64,000 bases of DNA from Bradyrhizobium lablabi. GTDB lineage: Bacteria > Pseudomonadota > Alphaproteobacteria > Rhizobiales > Xanthobacteraceae. Made by a program: the position numbers and the translations under genes. How positions within the stretch are numbered: the first letter of the stretch is position 1; each line of letters opens with the position of its first letter. The notes below the pieces were generated by a model. That model worked only from the letters and a program-made list of their open reading frames with translations, was not told the DNA's origin and did not search any database. The stretch covers positions 124,001 to 188,000 of the forward strand of contig NZ_JAFCJK010000001.1 in NCBI RefSeq assembly GCF_018131005.1, in the 5' to 3' direction. Below are positions 53,605 through 62,384 of the stretch, piece by piece.

Positions 53605-55221
53605 TCAAGCGCGCGCCCGCCATAGCGTAAGCGCAAGCAGCATATAGGCAGCACACGTCCACAGCGACTGCCAGTTGCCCGGCCCTTCGCTGACCGCCGT
53701 ATAGAGTGCTGCTACGAAAAACACACCGGAAAATATCGATTCCGCCATTGGGCGGCTTCCTTTCTCGGGGCGGTTGAGCAATGCCATGGCGGCGAAAGGA
53801 ACCGCCGCCATAGTGAGGGCCGCAAAGGGAAAGTCCTTTTCGCGCGGGTCAAACACAAAACCAAGCGCGGTTTGCGTGCCGATCAAGGTGGTTACGATCA
53901 AGATCAATCCGTGCATGATCGCCGGCACCGATCGAGTCCGGTCGTCCGTCGGACCCAGCAATTCCAGAAATACGGGCGGCGCGCGCCCCGACATCAGGGC
54001 GTTGGCGCCGAATACCGGCGAAGCAGTTGCCGCCACCAGAAGTGCGCCCCATTGAAGCCAGCTACCCACTCCGTAACTTTCATAGAACATCTTTTGGGCG
54101 GCCACCCCAAACAGGATTCCGGCTGTAGTTGCCGATATTCCGACCGCGCACCATGCGACGAGCCGGGGCCGCCGAGGTTTGCGGCGCAAGGTCAGCCATG
54201 CAGCGCCGAACACCAATATCGCCAGCGCCATTCCGCTGCTCATTTGCAGCTTCCAGAGCGGAAAATTGCTGACGGGGATGCCGGGCGGATATTTCACCGT
54301 GCGCTGCACGGAATCGAATAGGCCCCAAGATCCGCCGACCGTGCCCTCGAGCTCTTGCTTCCACAATTCATCATAGGCCTCGAACAGGTTGACGCGGAAA
54401 TTCTCGCGCTGGGCAAGCTCGAGGACCTCCGAGATCACCCGGGCCTGATTGGTGCGCGAGGGTAGCGCTGGCCCGCGCATCCGCCCCTCGCTCGGCCAAC
54501 CTGTTTCTCCGATCAGGATTTCCTTACCCGGAAATGCCGACGCCATCTGCCTGCGGATGGCGTCAACGTGAGCAGCGGCAAATTTCGCCGGGACCGGGAC
54601 ATTTTCCCAATACGGCAGGATATGAATGGTTACGAAATCGACGGCGTCATAAAGTTCACGATAGCGCAGCCAGTACTCCCAGACGTCGGAATAGGTGACG
54701 GGGACGGGCACCTGCGCTTTGACCGAGCGGATTAGGGCGGAAAGGTCGGAAGCCGTCATTTCACGGTGTAACAGAACCTCGTTGCCGACCACGAGCGCGG
54801 TGATGGTTTCCGGATATTGCCGGGCGAGGCGTATGCCCGTCGATATCTGCGTCGAGTTCTTCTGCCGATCCCTACCGAGCCAAATTCCCTGAATGACTTT
54901 CAGCCCCACCCTGGCCGCAAGTTCGGGAATCTGATCGAGACCAAGATCAGTCGCATAGGTACGGATGCAGTCGGTTATTTTGCCAAGCTGGGCGAGATCT
55001 TCCGCGATCTGTTCGCGCGACACTTGCGTCGCCGGCGACAGCGACGTCTGGTGATCGCGGAAGGGCGCGTATGATATGCATTGCAGTTTGGCATTCGGAT
55101 CGATCGGTGCGCGCGCCAAGTTGATCGGTATGGCCAGCCACCACCACACCACGGCGATCGCACCCAGCGATATGGCGAGAAGCGCCAGAGGCGCGCGAAG
55201 CGAAATGATTCCGTCCTCCAA
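53605..55221 (-). CDS. GH17-type glucan enzyme with C-terminal membrane domain, NdvC-like
   Basis: Up to 538 residues. One N-terminal membrane helix precedes a glycoside hydrolase family 17 barrel with the acid/base Glu in VVGNEVLLH and the nucleophile in LIGETGWPSEG. From residue 310 on are about seven membrane segments (KLQMSSGMALAILVFGAAWL and others). This architecture resembles NdvC of Bradyrhizobium, a protein for cyclic beta-(1,3),(1,6)-glucan synthesis. ndvB is not in the window, and paralogs exist, so I leave the symbol blank. The start is unclear: the frame begins at a TTG, and GGAGGA precedes a run with no normal start codon. Confidence 0.82.
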   Translation of the reverse strand: MEDGIISLRAPLALLAISLGAIAVVWWWLAIPINLARAPIDPNAKLQCISYAPFRDHQTSLSPATQVSREQIAEDLAQLGKITDCIRTYATDLGLDQIPELAARVGLKVIQGIWLGRDRQKNSTQISTGIRLARQYPETITALVVGNEVLLHREMTASDLSALIRSVKAQVPVPVTYSDVWEYWLRYRELYDAVDFVTIHILPYWENVPVPAKFAAAHVDAIRRQMASAFPGKEILIGETGWPSEGRMRGPALPSRTNQARVISEVLELAQRENFRVNLFEAYDELWKQELEGTVGGSWGLFDSVQRTVKYPPGIPVSNFPLWKLQMSSGMALAILVFGAAWLTLRRKPRRPRLVAWCAVGISATTAGILFGVAAQKMFYESYGVGSWLQWGALLVAATASPVFGANALMSGRAPPVFLELLGPTDDRTRSVPAIMHGLILIVTTLIGTQTALGFVFDPREKDFPFAALTMAAVPFAAMALLNRPEKGSRPMAESIFSGVFFVAALYTAVSEGPGNWQSLWTCAAYMLLALTLWRARA

Positions 55222-55753
55222 TGCAAGGGTCGTCGATCGACCGGCGTGCTGCCCTGACCCGACAACAATAGGTCAGCATCGCCGGCCCGCACCTGATCTG
55301 TGAAAGCTGCCGCCAGATCGTCCGTGCCGCAAGAGGCGAGTGACCTCCGACGATGATCTTGAGGTTACCGCAGGGCGGGTAGAAATAATCATCGCCGCCT
55401 TACGAGATGAACTCACGGGACCGGCGGCAATGTGGCCTCTCCTTGACGCTCGCCATGCTTGCTAACGAACGTCACCTGTCGGACCCGCAGCGGACAACGG
55501 CCAGAACGTTTGCTCCTACTGACGCGCTGTCAAAGAAGCTCTGATCGGTCATGGTGCTGACGCAATCTCTGTCTTACTCGGTGAGCACTAAAAACACTGT
55601 GTGAGGACCACCCTGGTTCCCACAACGGTTCCATCGCCAGGTTGGCGCGAATCCGCAAAAGATTGGCACGAGTTCGTTAACGCCTCCGCGTTCGCTTGAC
55701 CATGTTTTGCGGCATCGGGAACCGAATGATCAAAAATCAATCGAGGAGTTATG
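55222..55753. other. divergent intergenic region, nothing recognised
   Basis: About 530 bp between the GH17 gene and the double-psi barrel gene. A TTGACC at 55696-55701 could be a -35 box for the latter, but I see no convincing -10 at the right distance. GGAACC-like words occur near 55610-55625 and 55718-55724. No gene or known repeat is apparent. Confidence 0.4.
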
Positions 55754-56269
55754 ATGCTGTTCCGCTCCAGCGCCGCTATTTGCGGCGCCGCAGTTGCGCT
55801 TACCGTTTCAGTTACAGTTGCTCGAAGTGAAATCGGTGCGGTTCATTCAATCGCCGTCGTCAACGCTGCTTCCGGCGAAGCGATTGTTGGCGCAGCATCC
55901 ACGTACAATCCGTTCCGGCCCGGAAAGCAGGAAGGCGGCCCGGACACAGCATCCGGTGAGCGCTATGATCCCTCTGTCTGGGCGGCAGCCATCAAGACAA
56001 GCTTGCGCCAGAAATTCGGTGGGGTCCAATACGGCGCGAGGCCGAAGTATGCCCTCGTTGAGGCCGTAGGCAAGAAGGTCATCGTCAAGATAAATGACGT
56101 GGGGCCACTGACGCCTGGCCGCATCATTGACCTGAATGAGCGGACGATGCGCTATTTCGATCCAAGCCTGCAGCTCGGAGTAATCCATAGCGTAAGCGTC
56201 AGGCCGCTTTCAGGAGACTACTGGATCCCCGGACCGGTCCTCGATGGCTTCCTCACAGCTGATCTCTGA
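55754..56269 (+). CDS. exported RlpA-like double-psi beta barrel protein
   Basis: 171 residues from the second of two ATGs (55751, 55754); AGGAG is five bases before the second, so that is preferred. A signal peptide (LFRSSAAICGAAVALTVSVTVARS) is followed by a domain with AAASTYNPF-like GAASTYNPFRPGKQEGG and VIVKINDVGPLTPGRIIDLNERTM, the DPBB motif of RlpA. RlpA proteins bind or cleave denuded glycan strands in the septum; this one has no SPOR domain, so its role is uncertain. Confidence 0.82.
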   Translation: MLFRSSAAICGAAVALTVSVTVARSEIGAVHSIAVVNAASGEAIVGAASTYNPFRPGKQEGGPDTASGERYDPSVWAAAIKTSLRQKFGGVQYGARPKYALVEAVGKKVIVKINDVGPLTPGRIIDLNERTMRYFDPSLQLGVIHSVSVRPLSGDYWIPGPVLDGFLTADL

Positions 56270-56289
56270 GGCGATGCCACGTCTGGCGG

Positions 56290-56322
56290 AAACCGCCGCG
56301 CATTTTTCCGGATCACGCTCCA
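56290..56322. repeat. partial copy of the repeat at 58017-58143, inverted
   Basis: 33 bases that match the start of the repeat at 58017-58143 in inverted orientation with four mismatches (the shared word is TTTTCCGGATCA). It lies in the short gap between the double-psi barrel and cyclase genes. Confidence 0.6.
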
Positions 56323-56361
56323 GGCAAGTTTGCGATTGAGAGTGCTGTTGCCAACGCAGGA

Positions 56362-57216
56362 GTGTACGACTACGCTTTAGCTTTGGTAGGCCCAAACGGT
56401 CTTGCGATCGGGCGCGCTCATATGCCCAAGTTTCTTCGCATCGGAGTCCATCAGTCGAACGTATCCGGATATACGTCGAAGGCATGGTGCGTTCACCGGG
56501 TTCGCTCGACGGTTTTCCTGAAGTGGGGTGCCGTCGAGGTCCAAGGCATCGGAGATGGGCGAAAGATTTGCTGGACGGTCCCACCGAGGGCGAAAATAAT
56601 CCGTTGCGGCACGGTGCAGCGTGCCAAAGACTATACAAAGGCCGCGATCGCGCGGCGACGCAACCATCGCTATGAACCGCTGACTGGAAATATTGCGATC
56701 CGGCGCCGACCGTCTGATCGTTCCGCCGAGCTCGAACAAGTGCTCGCCACGATCCTGTTTGTCGACATCGTCCGGTCCACCGAAAAAGCAGCGCGGCTCG
56801 GCGATTCGCGTTGGGCGCAGGTGATGAATCACTATTTCGCCGCCGTCCGTAGAGAGCTGAAGACTTTGCGCGGAAAGGAAGTTGTGACGACGGGAGACGG
56901 ACTGCTGGCGACGTTCGGCACGCCGGCTGCCGGGATCCGTTGCGCGACCGCAATCCGCGAGGCAGTGCGCACGCTGGGGCTGGAGATCAGGGTGGGGCTG
57001 CACGCGGGCGAATACAAGGTGAGCGGCGCTGAGGTGTTTGGTCTCGCGTTTCACATCGGCGCGCGCGTCGCCGCGAAAGCGCGTGCCGGCGAAGTTCTGG
57101 TCTCGAGCGCAGTCAAGGATCTGATGTCGCAGTCTGGTATCCGCTTCAAGGATCGCGGCGTTCACCAACTCAAAGGCGTGCCGGAGCGATGGCGCCTGTA
57201 CCGGGTCGAACATTAA
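56362..57216 (+). CDS. class III adenylate/guanylate cyclase domain protein
   Basis: 284 residues if read from the GTG at 56362. The cyclase homology domain (about 125-284) has the metal-binding Asp residues in ATILFVDIVRSTEKAA and TTGDGLLATFG, and a C-terminal RFKDRGVHQLKGVPERWRLY that often ends such proteins. The N-terminal 120 residues do not resemble a known sensor and may be non-coding: in relatives this domain is commonly fused to an alpha/beta hydrolase. The start is therefore uncertain. Confidence 0.75.
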   Translation: MYDYALALVGPNGLAIGRAHMPKFLRIGVHQSNVSGYTSKAWCVHRVRSTVFLKWGAVEVQGIGDGRKICWTVPPRAKIIRCGTVQRAKDYTKAAIARRRNHRYEPLTGNIAIRRRPSDRSAELEQVLATILFVDIVRSTEKAARLGDSRWAQVMNHYFAAVRRELKTLRGKEVVTTGDGLLATFGTPAAGIRCATAIREAVRTLGLEIRVGLHAGEYKVSGAEVFGLAFHIGARVAAKARAGEVLVSSAVKDLMSQSGIRFKDRGVHQLKGVPERWRLYRVEH

Positions 57217-57309
57217 GGTGTCCCGCGAAAGTGGCCACTGTTTTGCAATTGGCTCGATGTCGCGAGTTCGCATGGCGGATCGCGGGACAATTCCATCGTC
57301 GGCACACGC

Positions 57310-57936
57310 TTACGTCGGCGGGATCATCGCCGCAACTGCTCGATCGACAGGATTGTCGCTGGCGTCAAGACCTGCGATGACGCCGGCCCGATCCTCCGCG
57401 TTGCGGTTCTGGCTCATCTTTTTCTTGGCGTCGATCCGCGTGATCGGCAGGCGGAAGCCGACGATGCCGCGCAGTTGCGCAGTTATGAAATCATCCGGCG
57501 CATCGCTGACCTGCCAGGCCTCGACGCGAACGCTTTCGTGGCGTTCGGTCAGGCGCGTCACCACGTCGCGCAGGCGATCGGCATCCTCGAAGAATTCGGC
57601 CACGCCATAGGCGTGCACGGCGACATAATTCCAGGTCGGCACGACCTTGCCGTGCTCGGCCTTGGTTACATACCATGAGGGCGTGACATAGGCGTCGGGT
57701 CCGCTGAAGATCGCCATCGCCTCCCCGACCGCCGGCGTCTTCCACTGCGGATTTGGCCGCGCGACGTGGCCATAGAGCGTGCCGTATCGGCCCTCCTCCT
57801 CGTTGAGGATGAGCGGCAGCGGCGTTCCGATCAGCCCGTCCGCAGTGGCGGTGACCAGCGTCGCAAGCCGCGACGCGCGCATCGCGGCGTGAATCGCGCC
57901 AAGCTCGTCCATCTTGAAATGCGGCGGAAGATACAT
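57310..57936 (-). CDS. PaiB-like FMN-binding protein
   Basis: 208 residues, starting MYLPPHFKMDELGAIHAAMR. The flavin-binding pattern ATLVTATADGLIGTPLPLILN, LYGHVARPNPQW, WYVTKAEHGKVVPTWNY and FRLPITRIDAKKKMSQNR is typical of the PaiB / FMN-binding negative transcriptional regulator family. The regulatory role is taken from the family name; the fold is that of flavin enzymes. Confidence 0.9.
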   Translation of the reverse strand: MYLPPHFKMDELGAIHAAMRASRLATLVTATADGLIGTPLPLILNEEEGRYGTLYGHVARPNPQWKTPAVGEAMAIFSGPDAYVTPSWYVTKAEHGKVVPTWNYVAVHAYGVAEFFEDADRLRDVVTRLTERHESVRVEAWQVSDAPDDFITAQLRGIVGFRLPITRIDAKKKMSQNRNAEDRAGVIAGLDASDNPVDRAVAAMIPPT

Positions 57937-58016
57937 GCCCGGCCCTTTCGTTGTTGGCGCAGCATAACGCCAAGGCGGCTGAAGGTCAGCCGCGCGATGG
58001 GGCTCGGGCGGGGCTT

Positions 58017-58143
58017 AGAGCATGATCCGGAAAAGTGTGCAGCGGTTTCCCTCGCGACAAACGCGCAGCGTTTGCGCGGAGATCATGCGCAAACAACAAG
58101 CTAAAGCGCGATGATGATTCATCCTGATCTCATCGCGCTTTAG
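58017..58143. repeat. intergenic repeat with a 14-bp perfect hairpin
   Basis: Begins AGAGCATGATCCGGAAAAG, contains GCAGCGGTTTCC and GATCATGCGCAAACAACAAG, and ends with a perfect inverted repeat: CTAAAGCGCGATGA (58101-58114) and TCATCGCGCTTTAG (58130-58143) around a 15-nt loop. I recognise it as a common Bradyrhizobium intergenic unit. It ends 19 bp before the rcdA stop, on the 3' side of that minus-strand gene, and the hairpin may act as its terminator. Confidence 0.75.
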
Positions 58144-58161
58144 ACTCGCGGAAACGCGGGT

Positions 58162-58674
58162 CTACCTCTCGAACGCAGCCTTGAGGCGGTTGAGCTGCGG
58201 CACCAGCGGGTTGCCGATCGCGGAACGATCCGGTGCCGGCGCATGGATCGTCACGTCGAGCCGGCGGACACGCGACTGCAGGTCCATCGAGCGCGCGATC
58301 AGGTCCTGCAATTGTTCCGGCAGCTTCGCGATCATCTCGACCGGGCCGGGATCGGCGGCCGACAGCTTGACCTTGGTCTTTTCGCGGTTGGCCTGGGTCA
58401 GCGTCATCTCGCCTTCCTTCACCGCGCGATGCAGCAACAGCCAGGACGCCAGTTGCATCAGCCGCGTGGTCAGGCGCATGCTCTCGGTAGCGTAGGTCAG
58501 GCTGACGGACCGTTCGAGCGCCTTGGCCTGCGTGCGGCCGTCGCCGTCGAGATAGGCGGCCGTCTCCTCGACCAGATCCATGCCCTCCCGGAACAAGACC
58601 CCGAAAGCCGCGGAATTGGTCAGCCGTTCGCTGAACAGCACGAGTCCGGATTCGCCGAGCGAACGATCCGCCAT
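58162..58674 (-). CDS. rcdA: RcdA-like protease adaptor (DUF1465)
   Basis: 170 residues from the ATG at 58674 with GAGGG eight bases upstream. The pattern LTNSAAFGVLFREGMDLVEETAAYLDG, SLTYATESMRLTTRLMQLASWLLLHRAV and LPEQLQDLIARS matches DUF1465/RcdA. In Caulobacter RcdA works with CpdR and PopA to deliver CtrA to ClpXP at the cell pole. A DUF1192 gene and metG follow, as in other alphaproteobacteria. Confidence 0.85.
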   Translation of the reverse strand: MADRSLGESGLVLFSERLTNSAAFGVLFREGMDLVEETAAYLDGDGRTQAKALERSVSLTYATESMRLTTRLMQLASWLLLHRAVKEGEMTLTQANREKTKVKLSAADPGPVEMIAKLPEQLQDLIARSMDLQSRVRRLDVTIHAPAPDRSAIGNPLVPQLNRLKAAFER

Positions 58675-58805
58675 GGTTAACGCCCTCACACCACTATTAC
58701 CCCGGCCGGCTTCTTCGGCGCCGGCTTATGATGAACAAATCATTGCGCGGGCGCGGCGAAGAGTCCAGCCGCAAACCCGAATATGGTTTCCAGCAGTCGG
58801 GATGC

Positions 58806-58832
58806 AAAAAAGAGCCGCCGTTTCCGGCGGCT
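58806..58832 (-). terminator. rho-independent terminator on the minus strand
   Basis: AGCCGCCG (58813-58820), loop TTTC, CGGCGGCT (58825-58832), with AAAAAA at 58806-58811, which is a T6 tract on the minus strand. It lies 223 bp beyond the DUF1192 gene stop and before rcdA, and would end transcripts from that gene. The rest of 58675-59055 shows no gene. Confidence 0.75.
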
Positions 58833-59055
58833 TTGAAGTTGATAACAGGGAGGCGTCAAACAGAGTGGACAGGAGCCACTCGGTGTCCAAACAAGGACAA
58901 TACAGTTATAATCGAGAAAGCTTAACTGATCGTAAACGAGCAAATTTCTTTAGCCTTTGTTTGCCATGTCGGCCATTGACCTAGTCTGGGACACGCGCGC
59001 AGCCGTCCCGCGCGGCAAGCGGCAGCTAACCTGGCTCAGGAGATGTTTTGCAGAG

Positions 59056-59247
59056 CTATGGCTTGAAGAACGCGTTCGCGGCATCCTTCGACGCGCGCTT
59101 CCTGGTCATCGCTTCTTTCAGACGCTCGACCTCGGCGTTCAACAGCGCGATGCGCTCGGTCAATTCCTCGACCGACAACAGTGAGAGATCCTGACCGATC
59201 TCGTGCGTGATCTTCTTGCGCGGCCGGTCTTCGTCCTCAATCGGCAT
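59056..59247 (-). CDS. DUF1192 small coiled protein
   Basis: 63 residues from the ATG at 59247 with GGGAGGG upstream. MPIEDEDRPRKKITHEIGQD, then the helical LLSVEELTERIALLNAEVERLKEAM, is the DUF1192 pattern: a charged tail plus a short coiled coil. Its function is unknown; it often stands next to rcdA, as here. Confidence 0.88.
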   Translation of the reverse strand: MPIEDEDRPRKKITHEIGQDLSLLSVEELTERIALLNAEVERLKEAMTRKRASKDAANAFFKP

Positions 59248-59446
59248 GTATCCCTCCCGGCAATCGTGCCTCCTCGGCGGACCGATCTGGCGTTTTCAAC
59301 CCCGAGGTGATATCTGTCGGCACAAGGAGAATTTTGCAGTGACTTTCGTGTGCGCGCAACAGCTGACGCGAATGCCCCGGTCCGACCGCAAGGAGTCTGA
59401 CCGGAGGGGATAGCGCGCGTCCGTGCGCGAGGCATGAGCTGACCCT

Positions 59447-59482
59447 GGCCCTTCCGATCATGCGGGAGGGCCTTTTGATTTT
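59447..59482 (+). terminator. terminator-like hairpin 45 bp before metG
   Basis: GGCCCTTCCG (59447-59456), loop ATCATG, CGGGAGGGCC (59463-59472), a 10-bp stem with one G-U pair, followed by TTTTGATTTT. It points along the plus strand, yet the nearest upstream gene (DUF1192) is on the other strand, so it must end either a short RNA from the 200-bp gap or act as an attenuator in the metG leader. A short frame at 59371-59412 has no Met codons beyond the start. Confidence 0.7.
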
Positions 59483-59527
59483 CCGATTTGTCCGGGTCGG
59501 CATCAGCAAACGCGAAAGACCGCTACC

Positions 59528-61207
59528 ATGGCCAAAATCCTCATCACCAGCGCCCTTCCCTACGTGAACGGCGTCAAGCATCTCGGCAATCTGATCGGCT
59601 CCCTGCTGCCTGCCGACGTCCACGCCCGTTTCCGGCGGCAGATCGGCGACGACGTGCTGTTCATCTGTGCCACCGACGAGCACGGCACGCCGGCCGAACT
59701 CGGCGCCCTCAAGGCCAATCAGGACGTCCAAACCTTCTGCGACGCGCAGCATGCCATCCAGGCCGACATCTACCGCCGCCTTGGCCTGTCCTTCGATCAT
59801 TTCGGGCGAACCAGCTCGCCGCAGAACCGGACGCTGACGCAGCATTTCTATCGCCGGCTCGACGAGGCCGGCCTCATCGAGGAACGCGAGTTGCGGCAGA
59901 TCTGGTCACCGGTCGATCAGCGCTTCCTGCCGGATCGCTACGTGCTCGGCACCTGCCCGTATTGCGGAGATGAATCGGCGCGCGGTGACCAGTGCGACCA
60001 TTGTGGAACGCTGCTCGATCCACCCGAGCTAATCGCGCCGCGCTCCGCGCTGTCAGGTGATCGCGCACTTGAAATCCGCACCAGCCGCCACCTGTTCCTG
60101 CGCCAGTCACGTCTCGTCGACAAATTGAGCACCTGGATCGAGAACCGCAGCGGCTGGCCGCCCTTCGTGGTGTCGACCGCAAAAAGCTGGCTCACCGCCG
60201 ACCTGCGGGATCGCTGCATCACGCGCGATCTGGCCTGGGGTGTCCCTGTCCCGCGCGAGGGGTTCGACGCCAAGGTGTTCTACGTCTGGTTCGATGCGCC
60301 GATCGGCTACATCGCGGCCGCGCAGCAATGGGCGGCGGTCGATGCGGTCCGCGACTGGCGCCGATGGTGGTGGCAGGCCGATGACGTCAGCTACATCCAG
60401 TTTCTCGGCAAGGACAACATCCCTTTCCATACCGTCAGTTTCCCCGCGACGCTGATCGGTTCCGGCGAGCCATGGAAAACCGTCGACGTCATCAAGGGAT
60501 TTCACTGGCTCACCTATGAGGGCGGCAAGTTCTCTACCAGCCGGCATCGCGGCATCTTCACCGATCAGGCGCTGGAGGAATTGCCCGCCGATCTCTGGCG
60601 CTGGTGGCTGATCGCCAACGCGCCCGAGAGCGCCGACACCGACTTCAGCATCGCCAAATTCGTCGCCGACGTGAACAAAGACCTCGCCGACATCTTCGGC
60701 AACCTCGCCAATCGCATCATCAGCTTCGCACACCGCGCCTTCGACGGTCGCATCCCCGCGGGTGGCGTGCCTGATGACGCAGAATCCGCGCTAGCGAACG
60801 ATCTCGGGCGACGCATCGCAGCGCTCCGCCGCCATCATGAGGCGCTCGAGTTTCGCGCCGCGGCCGCTGCGACGCGCGCGATCTGGGACACCGCGAACGC
60901 CTATCTGCAGCACGCAGCGCCCTGGGCCTCGGTCAGGTCCGATCCCGATCGAGCAGCGGTGGTGACGCGCACGGGGCTCAATCTCGTCTGCATCTGCGCC
61001 GTCGTGGCATGGAGCATCATCCCTCATTTGTCCGAGCGCGTGCTGCGCGCCTTCGACCGCTGCGATGCGATCCCACACTGGCCCGATGGCCCACTCGCCG
61101 CCCTGCTCGACGGCGGCGCGGGCACTGAGGTGGCGCGGCTCACTCCGCTGGTCGAGAAAATCACGCCTGAGAGAGCAAGCCATCTGGCGGCGCGGTTCGG
61201 CGTTTAA
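59528..61207 (+). CDS. metG: methionine--tRNA ligase
   Basis: 559 residues, starting MAKILITSALPYVNGVKHLGN with the HIGH-type motif (HLGN) and the KMSKS-type KFSTS in GGKFSTSRHRG. The connective domain has a zinc site CPYCGDESARGDQCDHCG. There is no C-terminal tRNA-binding extension, so it is the short MetRS type. It charges tRNA(Met) with methionine. Confidence 0.94.
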   Translation: MAKILITSALPYVNGVKHLGNLIGSLLPADVHARFRRQIGDDVLFICATDEHGTPAELGALKANQDVQTFCDAQHAIQADIYRRLGLSFDHFGRTSSPQNRTLTQHFYRRLDEAGLIEERELRQIWSPVDQRFLPDRYVLGTCPYCGDESARGDQCDHCGTLLDPPELIAPRSALSGDRALEIRTSRHLFLRQSRLVDKLSTWIENRSGWPPFVVSTAKSWLTADLRDRCITRDLAWGVPVPREGFDAKVFYVWFDAPIGYIAAAQQWAAVDAVRDWRRWWWQADDVSYIQFLGKDNIPFHTVSFPATLIGSGEPWKTVDVIKGFHWLTYEGGKFSTSRHRGIFTDQALEELPADLWRWWLIANAPESADTDFSIAKFVADVNKDLADIFGNLANRIISFAHRAFDGRIPAGGVPDDAESALANDLGRRIAALRRHHEALEFRAAAAATRAIWDTANAYLQHAAPWASVRSDPDRAAVVTRTGLNLVCICAVVAWSIIPHLSERVLRAFDRCDAIPHWPDGPLAALLDGGAGTEVARLTPLVEKITPERASHLAARFGV

Positions 61208-61275
61208 TGGCGTTCCACTCCGGCGGAAAAGGCGATATGCCATCCGCCGATCCTCATCACAGACAAGGACGAACC

Positions 61276-62274
61276 ATGCCAACTCTGCCCGCGCAAATGA
61301 CCGTCGTCGCTATCAGCAGGCCGGGCGGCCCGGAGGTGCTGGTGCCGGAGACCCGCGCGTTGCCGGTTCCGGGTCCGGGCGAAATCCTGGTCAAAGTGCA
61401 AGCCGCTGGCGTCAATCGGCCCGACGTCGCGCAGCGCTCCGGCGTCTATCCGCCGCCGCCCGGCGCAAGCGACCTGCCCGGCCTCGAAATATCAGGCGAA
61501 GTGGTTGCGCTGGGCGAAGGCGCGACGCGGCACAAGATCGGCGACAAGGTGATGTCACTCGTCGCGGGCGGCGGCTACGCGCAATACTGCATCGCGCAGG
61601 ACGCACAGGCGATGACAGTGCCGCCCTCGCTCACGATGCAGGAAGCCGGCGCGCTTCCGGAGACGCTGATGACGGTCTGGCACAATGTCTTCGAGCGCGG
61701 CGGGCTGAAGCCGGGCGAAACCATTCTGATCCATGGCGGCTCGTCCGGCATCGGCACGATGGCGATCCAGCTCGCGAAAGCGTTCGGCGCCAAGGTGATC
61801 GTCACCGTAGGCTCGAAGGACAAGGCCGATGCCTGCCTCAAGCTCGGCGCCGATCACGCGGTGAACTACAAGAGCGAAGACTTCGTCGATGCGGCGAAGA
61901 AGATCACCGGCGGCGGGGTCAACCTCATCCTCGACATGGTCGGCGGCGACTACATCGACCGCAACTATGAGGCTGCTGCCGTCGAGGGGCGAATCGTCCA
62001 GATCGCGTTCCTGTCGGGAACGCCCAAGGCGACCGCCAATTTTTCCAAACTGATGATCAAGCGCCTCACACACACCGGCTCAACGCTGCGCCCCCGTAGT
62101 AATGCGGATAAGGCGGCCATGGTCGCGGCCATCGAAGAAAAGGTGATGCCGTTGCTGCGCGAAGGCCGCATCAAGCCGCTGATGGACAGCACATTCCCGC
62201 TGGAAAAAGCCACTGACGCGCACCGGCGCATGGAGACCAGCGAACATATTGGCAAAATTGTGTTGTCAGTTTAG
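61276..62274 (+). CDS. NAD(P)H quinone oxidoreductase, zinc-free MDR family
   Basis: 332 residues from the ATG at 61276 with AAGGA six bases before it. The Rossmann motif ILIHGGSSGIGTMAIQLAKAFGA, the front ALPVPGPGEILVKVQAAGVNRPDVAQRSG and LILDMVGGDYIDRN match the PIG3/QOR group of medium-chain reductases. It reduces quinones with NAD(P)H. It begins 68 bp after metG on the same strand. Confidence 0.9.
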   Translation: MPTLPAQMTVVAISRPGGPEVLVPETRALPVPGPGEILVKVQAAGVNRPDVAQRSGVYPPPPGASDLPGLEISGEVVALGEGATRHKIGDKVMSLVAGGGYAQYCIAQDAQAMTVPPSLTMQEAGALPETLMTVWHNVFERGGLKPGETILIHGGSSGIGTMAIQLAKAFGAKVIVTVGSKDKADACLKLGADHAVNYKSEDFVDAAKKITGGGVNLILDMVGGDYIDRNYEAAAVEGRIVQIAFLSGTPKATANFSKLMIKRLTHTGSTLRPRSNADKAAMVAAIEEKVMPLLREGRIKPLMDSTFPLEKATDAHRRMETSEHIGKIVLSV

Positions 62275-62384
62275 CGATCGCGGCCGAAGCGTAGGCGGAA
62301 ACCCTTTGATTCGCTTCGCTTTCGTGTCATTTATCGCGCCACGCCGGGCCGTTCGCCGGGCTCGGACCGATTGATCGCGGAGTA

